From assembly GCA_014879575.1 (NCBI GenBank), contig JACSRU010000150.1, forward strand, positions 1 through 64,000: a DNA stretch of 64,000 nt, written 5' to 3'. Each line of letters begins with the position of its first letter. Position 1 is the first letter of the stretch. Both the position numbers and the translations under genes were made by a program. This document shows, in pieces, positions 37,465 through 43,171 of the stretch. Source of the stretch: Chthoniobacterales bacterium. Its GTDB lineage: Bacteria > Verrucomicrobiota > Verrucomicrobiia > Chthoniobacterales > Terrimicrobiaceae. The notes below the pieces were generated by a model. That model was not told the origin of the DNA, did no database searches, and was given only the letters and a program-made list of their open reading frames with translations.

Positions 37465-37863
37465 TCACAGTTGTTCCTGGACGAGTTCCCGGCCGGGAAC
37501 TCGGTTGAAATGAGAATCCCGATGCACAAGGGTTGCGGAGGTGATCGCCGCCGCAGCGGCAATCAGGGAATCCACGAGAGGAATTCGCGGCAGACAGCTC
37601 TCACTGATCGCGAATGCCCTCAGCGCGACCACCTCGTCAATCGAAACAACGGCACGAAACAACATCCGGTAGTCGCCAAGACATCTCTCGATTTCAGCCG
37701 CAGTCGCCCCCAGGACCGACAGACGGCGCGAAAACTCCGTCATCGTGACACTCACGACGAAAATGTCCGACCCCGCCTCGTCAAACAGCTCTTGAACCCG
37801 ACCGGCACCCGCTTCATCACGAAAGTGCGCCAGCAAGGCGGATGTGTCCAAAAGGTATTTCAT
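37465..37863 (-). CDS. PIN-domain ribonuclease toxin (VapC family)
   Basis: A 132-residue PIN-domain protein, expected to cut RNA with Mg2+. The four acidic positions are present: Asp6 (YLLDTSALL), Glu43 (VTMTEFSRRL), Asp98 (PLVDSLIAAA) and Asp116 (HRDSHFNRV). It overlaps the antitoxin gene by 4 bases and ends 25 bases before a glycosyltransferase gene. Targets in other VapC proteins are initiator tRNA or rRNA; the target here is unknown. Confidence 0.9.
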   Translation of the reverse strand: MKYLLDTSALLAHFRDEAGAGRVQELFDEAGSDIFVVSVTMTEFSRRLSVLGATAAEIERCLGDYRMLFRAVVSIDEVVALRAFAISESCLPRIPLVDSLIAAAAAITSATLVHRDSHFNRVPGRELVQEQL

Positions 37864-38099
37864 TCACTCTCCCGCTCGGCAATCAGCTCGGACACAGAAT
37901 CGCGATCAGGAGAAAAAATTTTCCCAGCCCCCTTCAGTCTGCGAGCCAAGGTCTTTCTGTCCGGGATCACCCGCACCGCAATTTCCTCGGAGTTTCTCCC
38001 GGGCTTCCAATCAAAGGTAAACCCCGGCTTGATCCCATATTTATTCGCCAACTCAACAGGTATGGAAATCATGTTTTTCGTGGTAACAGTGGAAATCAT
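37860..38099 (-). CDS. AbrB/MazE-type antitoxin
   Basis: A 79-residue protein with an N-terminal swapped-hairpin DNA-binding domain (STVTTKNMISIPVELANKYG, then IKPGFTFDW) and a basic-acidic C-terminal tail that should bind the PIN toxin. Residues 1-3 and 10-12 are both Met-Ile-Ser because a 10-base sequence is repeated; the first ATG is the family-like start. The gene and its upstream region are visibly more AT-rich than the flanking glycosyltransferases. Confidence 0.85.
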   Translation of the reverse strand: MISTVTTKNMISIPVELANKYGIKPGFTFDWKPGRNSEEIAVRVIPDRKTLARRLKGAGKIFSPDRDSVSELIAERESE

Positions 38100-38105
38100 G
38101 GATGC

Positions 38106-38133
38106 AATTTATTTCATGGAATCCGAAATTCAA
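38106..38133 (-). promoter_or_regulatory. Candidate promoter for the AbrB/PIN pair
   Basis: On the minus strand TTGAAT (38128-38133), a 16-base spacer and TAAATT (38106-38111), ending 6 bases before the antitoxin ATG at 38099. Transcription would start at or next to the ATG, so the message would be leaderless; no Shine-Dalgarno is present. Confidence 0.4.
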
Positions 38134-38151
38134 CCGGAAAAGGGATATGTC

Positions 38152-38172
38152 ATCCTCATAATGTTTGAGGAT
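38152..38172. repeat. Inverted repeat between the GT9 gene and the AbrB/PIN pair
   Basis: ATCCTCA (38152-38158) and TGAGGAT (38166-38172) form a perfect 7-base inverted repeat with a 7-base spacer in an AT-rich stretch. It lies 5 bases past the GT9 stop codon and about 50 bases ahead of the antitoxin start, so it could be a transcript-end hairpin or an antitoxin operator. There is no T-run. Confidence 0.4.
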
Positions 38173-38177
38173 ATATT

Positions 38178-39428
38178 TTACCGCACCTGGTCACAATTTT
38201 TGCGGAAGGCGGCTGTGTATCTCTTTATCCGGTGCCAGCCTGTTCCGGCTGTGGAACTTTTGGCGGTTCGCTTCACGGCCAAATCCCGTGCAAAGGCCTG
38301 AGCCGCCTCCTGAGAGATCGTGTCAATTTTTGGATCGCGCGGCTGTTCGAGGATCTCCACGCCGTCTGTGACAGGAAGGCGCTCCCATGCCCGGCGCATC
38401 GTTTCCAGGGAAATATCTGTGATGCAATGCGGACGCTCGTGGGGGCAGACAAAGTCGCACATCCGGCAGGACATCGCCTGGGTCACCACGACAGCGGGAC
38501 CGGAGGATGGAAAAAATCGCCCCCAGTGACCGCCGGCAAAAGCCGCGAGCACCGGGCGTCCAACCGCACACGTCATGTGCATGACGCCCGAATCCCGCCC
38601 CACATAGCCCGCAGCCAGGGCAGCCAAAGCGGTCGAAACCGGGATCGCCGGCGGCTCGGACGCCAGGTTGATCGAAGAAAAGTTTCCGGTCCGAATGCGT
38701 TCGACCGACGGGCTCTCCTTGGGGTTGCCAAGGAAGACAACCGGACGGTTGCCGCCGGGGATGACCTCTGAAAAAAAGGCCCTCCAATTTTCCTCCCCCC
38801 AATCTTTGAGGGCAATCCCGCTCCGATGCCCCACGCACGCGATCCAATATTCCCCCTCCCGCAGCCCGTGTTGCCGGAGAATCCCGCGCGCGGCCTCAAG
38901 CGCAACCGCATGGGGGGCGAGGCGGGGAATGGCCGTCCCCATTTCATGCCCCAGAATCGCCGACCCGAGGAGACGATTCTTTTCGAGTTCCGGCAGCGAC
39001 ACCGGAACTTTGACATTGAAGCGGAACCTCTCCGCCAAACGCGAGGGATCTGTGACTGTGCCGGGCGGCCAAAACGCATCTCCGGTGGAAAATCCGCCCA
39101 CGGGCAGACGCCACTGGTCCTGCTCGAACCAGACCTCGTCATAGAAATTCCGCGCAAAGAGCGAGGCCACATAGAGGTCGGGGCGAAACTTCCGGATCGC
39201 CCGATGTTCGCGCCGGAAGGGATTCTTCCTGCGGCGGGTGTCGGCATGGTAGGGGTCCGCCGAAATTTCCAGACACTCCGCGTCCGGAAACGTCTCTGCC
39301 GCCAGATCCGCCGCCGGCCGCCGCAACGACAACTGCACCGCATGCCCGGCATCCAGCAACGCCTGAATCAGAGGCATCCTCAGCACAAAGTCGCCAAGAC
39401 CATCCGGGCTGCTGATCGTAATGCGCAT
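38178..39428 (-). CDS. Glycosyltransferase family 9 (heptosyltransferase-like)
   Basis: A 416-residue GT-B enzyme of the ADP-heptose:LPS heptosyltransferase family. It shows ISSPDGLGDFVLRMPLIQAL at the start, PVVFLGNPKESPSVERI, and the nucleotide-sugar site ALAAGYVGRDSGVMHMTCAV followed by GRPVLAAFAGG. A cysteine cluster, CRMCDFVCPHERPHC, follows as in several GT9 members. The start ATG 39428 is preferred to the TTG two codons upstream. It is flanked by PIN-toxin modules on both sides. Confidence 0.86.
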   Translation of the reverse strand: MRITISSPDGLGDFVLRMPLIQALLDAGHAVQLSLRRPAADLAAETFPDAECLEISADPYHADTRRRKNPFRREHRAIRKFRPDLYVASLFARNFYDEVWFEQDQWRLPVGGFSTGDAFWPPGTVTDPSRLAERFRFNVKVPVSLPELEKNRLLGSAILGHEMGTAIPRLAPHAVALEAARGILRQHGLREGEYWIACVGHRSGIALKDWGEENWRAFFSEVIPGGNRPVVFLGNPKESPSVERIRTGNFSSINLASEPPAIPVSTALAALAAGYVGRDSGVMHMTCAVGRPVLAAFAGGHWGRFFPSSGPAVVVTQAMSCRMCDFVCPHERPHCITDISLETMRRAWERLPVTDGVEILEQPRDPKIDTISQEAAQAFARDLAVKRTAKSSTAGTGWHRIKRYTAAFRKNCDQVR

Positions 39429-39436
39429 GTTCAAAA

Positions 39437-39473
39437 ACCGGCGGATTCCCGCTTCGTGGCCCTCTCAGCGACC
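39437..39473. repeat. Direct repeat copy 1 flanking the RHH/PIN module
   Basis: A 37-base sequence beginning ACCGGCGGATTCCCGC, matching 34 of 37 bases of the copy at 40210-40246 in the same orientation. Read on the minus strand it starts just before the stop codon of the PIN gene (39465-39467), includes that stop, and ends with a small GCGG/CCGC hairpin (39441-39452) and a T-run (39433-39437), so it may also terminate transcription. The GT9 gene begins 9 bases further on. Confidence 0.75.
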
Positions 39474-39902
39474 AAAGGGATTGATCACATCCAGGAAATC
39501 GAACTTCCGAAAATCCGCATCCGCGCTGTAAATCCTCCCGACACCGTTTTGTCGGAGAATCGTTGCGAGATGAGCGTCGGGAACATGGTTGCCCCGCACG
39601 GAAAATGACGCGGTTGACCGCTCGTAATCTTCCGGAAAACCGGATTGTTCCCCAATCACACGCACCCGGGGCTGTGCGATCAGTTGCCGGATGTTCCCCC
39701 ACGCGTCCGACGGGCTCAATGGCCGTCGAAAAATTCCCGGGTGCGTGGCAATTCGTTGGTAGGCCATGATCGTCGGCCAGGCCAGGCAAAGGAGGTCGGC
39801 CCCTCGGGATTGCTCTTCGAGAAAATGCCGCGCCTGCTTGTGGAAGGACGATGTCTCGTCCGAGGCGTAGAGAAGGATGTTCGCGTCCAGCGAGAAACTC
39901 AT
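39465..39902 (-). CDS. PIN-domain ribonuclease toxin (VapC family)
   Basis: A 145-residue PIN protein of the subgroup with YQRIATHPGIF. Acidic residues Asp6 (FSLDANILLY), Asp109 (NHVPDAHLATI), Asp128 and Asp130 (YSADADFRKF) are present; the position that is Glu in many PIN proteins is Ala48 here, as is often non-acidic in this subgroup. It overlaps the antitoxin gene by 4 bases. The last codon and stop fall inside the 37-base repeat. Confidence 0.9.
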   Translation of the reverse strand: MSFSLDANILLYASDETSSFHKQARHFLEEQSRGADLLCLAWPTIMAYQRIATHPGIFRRPLSPSDAWGNIRQLIAQPRVRVIGEQSGFPEDYERSTASFSVRGNHVPDAHLATILRQNGVGRIYSADADFRKFDFLDVINPFGR

Positions 39903-40126
39903 TTCCGGTCAAGGATGGCAAAAAGCGCCTCTTTGTCGGAAAGATCCACCCGCGCTTTCATGGGCTGGCTTTTCCAGGAAAATCCGGGAGCTTTCGTGTT
40001 CTTGTGTTTCGACAGGGCTTCCGCAAGAAGCCGCGAGGCCACATCCCCCAACGACCGCCCTTCCCGTTTCCCCAGCGCGCGGAGCTCTTCCAATATCGGA
40101 TTCTCCAGGTCCAATGTCGTTCTCAT
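39899..40126 (-). CDS. Ribbon-helix-helix antitoxin (VapB-like)
   Basis: A 75-residue protein with a typical N-terminal ribbon-helix-helix: MRTTLDLENPILEELRAL followed by GRSLGDVASRLLAEALS. The C-terminal 30 residues (KAPGFSWKSQPMKARVDLSD) should wrap the PIN toxin. It should repress its own promoter, which lies immediately upstream and contains a 13-base palindrome. The start ATG 40126 begins 8 bases after the -10. Confidence 0.9.
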   Translation of the reverse strand: MRTTLDLENPILEELRALGKREGRSLGDVASRLLAEALSKHKNTKAPGFSWKSQPMKARVDLSDKEALFAILDRK

Positions 40127-40134
40127 GATGATTG

Positions 40135-40163
40135 ATGATAAAACTTATCGCATCTGATGTCAA
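40135..40163 (-). promoter_or_regulatory. Strong promoter with overlapping operator for the RHH/PIN pair
   Basis: TTGACA (40158-40163), a 17-base spacer and TATCAT (40135-40140) on the minus strand: a full -35 consensus and 5 of 6 in the -10. The palindrome GATAA-AAC-TTATC (40137-40149) overlaps the -10 and is well placed as the antitoxin's operator. The ATG at 40126 starts 8 bases after the -10, so the transcript would be leaderless or nearly so. Confidence 0.65.
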
Positions 40164-40209
40164 TTTTCGCGGAAGACCGCTGTTTGGCTCTTTTTCCAGA
40201 GACAGGCCG

Positions 40210-40246
40210 ACCGGCGGATTCCCGCTTCGCGGCCTTCTCAGCGGCC
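40210..40246. repeat. Direct repeat copy 2 flanking the RHH/PIN module
   Basis: The second copy of the 37-base repeat (3 mismatches to 39437-39473). It includes the stop codon of the SDR gene at 40238-40240 in the same register as copy 1 includes the PIN stop, both reading CGC then TGA. The block between the copies holds the antitoxin, its promoter and nearly all of the toxin. Confidence 0.75.
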
Positions 40247-41173
40247 TTGTCCCGCCAACCCGGCTTCCCACACCCGCCGGAGCCCGTCCTCCAGACAAAT
40301 CGCAGGAGCCCAGCCCGTCTTTGTCCTCAACTTCGTGCTGTCCAGGACGTTGATTTCCACATCAAAATTTCGCGGCGGAAGGATTTTTGTTTTCACCGGG
40401 ATGGCCTGCGGGCGGGCGAGGTGTTCGAGGGTTCTGACGATTCCGGCGTTCGAGGTGCCGATCCCGGTGCCGATGTTGTAAATTTCTCCATCAATCCCAT
40501 GATTGAGTGCCGCGACAATTCCGGATGCAAGATCCGAGACATGGATGTAATCGCGAATGGTCCCTTCGCGCCCATAAACCTCGATTTCGCGCCCGGAGAG
40601 CACCGCCTTTACTGCGGCGGCGATGAACCCCTGACCCGTTCCCGTGCGCTGATCCTCACCGTAGGCGTTGGAGGGCCGGACCACCACGACGGGAAGACCG
40701 GCATTGCGATGGAACATCATGGCATACCTGTCGGTGGCGAGCTTGGTGATCCCATAGGGACTGACCGGCGCCGTCGGATGCTCCTCGCAAATGGGATGCC
40801 GATCCGTGGGACCGTAAACCGTGCCACCGGACGAAACGATCAGGACACGACTCACGCCTGCGGCAAGCGCCTCCTGGAAAAGCCCGACACTGGCCGGAAG
40901 ATTGGACAGCAAATCGAAAACGGGATCCTCAAAACTCGTCTTCGGCACGGTGGAATAGGCGAGATCCAGAACCTCGCAACCGGATTTGAGCAGACGGCGC
41001 AACAGCCCCCTGTCGCTGTAATCTCCGCTCAGGTAGCGACACGCCGGATGCAAATCCCGATCAGGCGCAGGCCGCCGTCCCAAGGCCACAACTTCACAGC
41101 CCTGCTCGCAAAGCAAATGCGTGACGTGACTCCCGAGAAATCCGGCTCCCCCGATGACAAGGCATGTTTTCAT
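40238..41173 (-). CDS. NAD-dependent sugar epimerase/dehydratase (SDR)
   Basis: A 311-residue extended SDR. It has the NAD-binding GGAGFLGSH at residues 8-16, the Ser in VLIVSSGGTVYG and the catalytic pair in SPYGITK (YxxxK), with VVVRPSNAYGEDQ and a C-terminal NIGTGIGTSN. It probably interconverts UDP- or dTDP-hexoses (GalE- or RmlD-like) for the glycan; the exact reaction is not deducible. The ATG is at 41173, one base after the stop of the LemA-like gene. Its 3' end carries repeat copy 2. Confidence 0.88.
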   Translation of the reverse strand: MKTCLVIGGAGFLGSHVTHLLCEQGCEVVALGRRPAPDRDLHPACRYLSGDYSDRGLLRRLLKSGCEVLDLAYSTVPKTSFEDPVFDLLSNLPASVGLFQEALAAGVSRVLIVSSGGTVYGPTDRHPICEEHPTAPVSPYGITKLATDRYAMMFHRNAGLPVVVVRPSNAYGEDQRTGTGQGFIAAAVKAVLSGREIEVYGREGTIRDYIHVSDLASGIVAALNHGIDGEIYNIGTGIGTSNAGIVRTLEHLARPQAIPVKTKILPPRNFDVEINVLDSTKLRTKTGWAPAICLEDGLRRVWEAGLAGQGR

Positions 41174-41174
41174 T

Positions 41175-41672
41175 TCAGATCCCGGATATTTTATCAGGTG
41201 GAACGGGTCCGGGCAAAAGGGATTCGAAGTCACAGACGCGGGACACCACCCGATAGGGAAGCTCCCGGTGGAGTCGCCGGTAATCGTCCGCCAGGCTGGT
41301 GATTCTTTTCCAAGACTCTGCGGATTTTTCGAAGAAATCCGGAGCGGGGGAGGATTTGGCGCGGGACGCCACGAGATCAGCAGCCTGACGCAGCAGCGCC
41401 AGATTGTCTGCGGTCAAACGACCTGAAACGGCCCGATGGGATTTTGCTTCAGCATCGGCCAGCCGGGCGGTGACATCGGGCGGCAGGCTGCCCGAGGCCT
41501 GTAACTCGGCCGATTGCCTCCTCAATGCGAGGTCGAATTGGAGCATTTCCGTGGAAATCCTGCTCCGCAAAGTGACGAGATGGTTGAATTTTCCGATGGC
41601 AAAAACCAACACGCTGACCGCAAAAAGCCCGACGAGACCAGCCAGCAGAACGATGAGGGACACCCAGGGCAT
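41175..41672 (-). CDS. LemA-like small membrane protein
   Basis: A 165-residue protein with one N-terminal transmembrane helix (about residues 3-25) followed by a helical domain with LemA features: KFNHLVTLRSRISTEMLQFD at the membrane and DYRRLHRELPYRVVSRVCDF near the end, but with a shortened centre. The role of LemA proteins is unknown. TGATG overlap with the upstream gene and a 1-base gap to the SDR place it firmly in the glycan operon, which is unusual for this family. Confidence 0.65.
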   Translation of the reverse strand: MPWVSLIVLLAGLVGLFAVSVLVFAIGKFNHLVTLRSRISTEMLQFDLALRRQSAELQASGSLPPDVTARLADAEAKSHRAVSGRLTADNLALLRQAADLVASRAKSSPAPDFFEKSAESWKRITSLADDYRRLHRELPYRVVSRVCDFESLLPGPVPPDKISGI

Positions 41673-42325
41673 CAGGAGGATTTTTTCAGGAGCCGGAACA
41701 CGTCTGTGAGGGGAGACAGGGACTCTCCCACAAGGGGAAGGCGGATCCTCTGCTCGAAGCGTCCCGCGTGATTCCTGCGGGCCCACTTGTTATATTCGCG
41801 GATGTTGTGCCGGTAAAATCGGTTGCCGCCCCCCTTCGAAGCCGGGGATTCCGGATGGGTGACATGATCAATGGAGCCGAAATGCGAGGTATATCGCCCC
41901 GCGAGGGCCGCCGCGCGTGTAAGCCACCAATCCACATGGGTGGCACCGCACCACAAGTCCGGCAAATCCCTCGAAAGAATCCCGTCCCAAACCGCATTGG
42001 GAATGAGATACATGTCCACCCCGCCGCACAGATCCCCGGAGGGAACCTCGCGCCGGTGAAATCCCCTCACCATCTGCCCGTCCTCAAGTTCGTAAGGATT
42101 CCGGATCAGGGTCACATCGGAATTGCACCACACGAAGCTTCGCCCCCGCGCGTGCTTGCGGGCAAACCCCAACACCTCCGAAAATTTCACCAGTCCGGGT
42201 CCTGCGGGAAAGAGGAGGGGTTCGAGCCCCCGGGCGACAACACTTTCCCGAAGGCACTCCTGAGCCCTCGCAAGACGCTCATTTGGGCAGGGGTCAATCC
42301 ACTGGAATGTCACCTGCGGCTTCAT
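41672..42325 (-). CDS. Uncharacterised protein, possible GT-A glycosyltransferase
   Basis: A 217-residue soluble protein. RSFVWCNSDVTLIRNPYEL contains a DXD-like site in a GT-A-like context, and DLCGGVDMYLIPNAVWDGI with LWCGATHVDWWLTRAAAL could form the acceptor side. I cannot assign a named family. The ATG overlaps the DUF5672 gene stop by 4 bases, and these two probably act on the same glycan. Confidence 0.65.
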   Translation of the reverse strand: MKPQVTFQWIDPCPNERLARAQECLRESVVARGLEPLLFPAGPGLVKFSEVLGFARKHARGRSFVWCNSDVTLIRNPYELEDGQMVRGFHRREVPSGDLCGGVDMYLIPNAVWDGILSRDLPDLWCGATHVDWWLTRAAALAGRYTSHFGSIDHVTHPESPASKGGGNRFYRHNIREYNKWARRNHAGRFEQRIRLPLVGESLSPLTDVFRLLKKSS

Positions 42326-43170
42326 GACTTTCCGTCCATCGTCTGCAGCCAGAATTCCCGGTCATGCTTTCCCCACGCATGGCATCCGAAAGGCAACCTT
42401 CCCTTCGTCCGTTCCAGACACCTTCGGGGATCAATTTCAAAGCCAAACTCGAACGCCTCCTCCACGTCGGGCTTTGCATAGTCCGGACGGATCTTCAGGA
42501 CATCCAATGCCCAAAACCGGTCTTCGTTTTCCGCGTAGTTCCCGAGTTCGTCCTCGACCGTCCACAGGTTCATATGCTGTTTGATGCGTTTGCGGAGATT
42601 CGTGATGAGCCAATCCCAAAAGCCCGGTGTGGGCAGATGAATCGGCGGCACGGGATAAAGCTGCCCCCTGGGAATGCGGGTTTCCAGGACCGCTCGTGCG
42701 GTCGCCACCTTGCGCAGTGAGAAACCGCCGTTGCCGACCCGCCAGACGGGATCCCCGCCGGGCTCGTTGCCATAGCCATCCAGCCATGGAGAGCCGATGT
42801 AGTCATAATTTCTCGAACACCAGGCGTCCAACTCGTCCCGAAAAACCAGGCAATCCAGTTGGTAGAGAAGAATGTGCGAATATTCGGAAAAGGCCTTGTA
42901 AAAACAGGCGCTCATCAAAAGCCGGTTGTATCCGTGAGGATAGGTGAAAAACTTCTCCGAAAACCGAAGGACCTCCTCCCCGCACAAAAATCCCTCCGGC
43001 AGGGACAAATCGGAGGGAAGGAGGAAAAATCGGGGGTACTTTCCGAGAATCTCCCTCACCGTCCGGAGCGAAATTTCCTCATCCCCGGTGAGGGGAAGTC
43101 GGTGCAATGGGATGACGACTGCGGCGAGCGGCTCGCTTGCGTCGGAATCCGTTCGGATCGCCTGCGTCAT
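42322..43170 (-). CDS. DUF5672 family protein, probable glycosyltransferase
   Basis: A 282-residue protein with the DUF5672 signature SHILLYQLDCLVFRDELDAW followed by NYDYIGSPWL, and VGNGGFSLRKV. DUF5672 is usually found in glycan loci and has a predicted GT-A fold; no activity is established. It starts 1 base after the stop of the large membrane protein gene. Confidence 0.8.
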   Translation of the reverse strand: MTQAIRTDSDASEPLAAVVIPLHRLPLTGDEEISLRTVREILGKYPRFFLLPSDLSLPEGFLCGEEVLRFSEKFFTYPHGYNRLLMSACFYKAFSEYSHILLYQLDCLVFRDELDAWCSRNYDYIGSPWLDGYGNEPGGDPVWRVGNGGFSLRKVATARAVLETRIPRGQLYPVPPIHLPTPGFWDWLITNLRKRIKQHMNLWTVEDELGNYAENEDRFWALDVLKIRPDYAKPDVEEAFEFGFEIDPRRCLERTKGRLPFGCHAWGKHDREFWLQTMDGKS

Positions 43171-43171
43171 A

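Noticed and set aside
39755-39765. Inactive PIN toxin because Ala48 replaces the usual Glu
   Set aside because: In this PIN subgroup the position is often not acidic, and the other acidic residues are intact.
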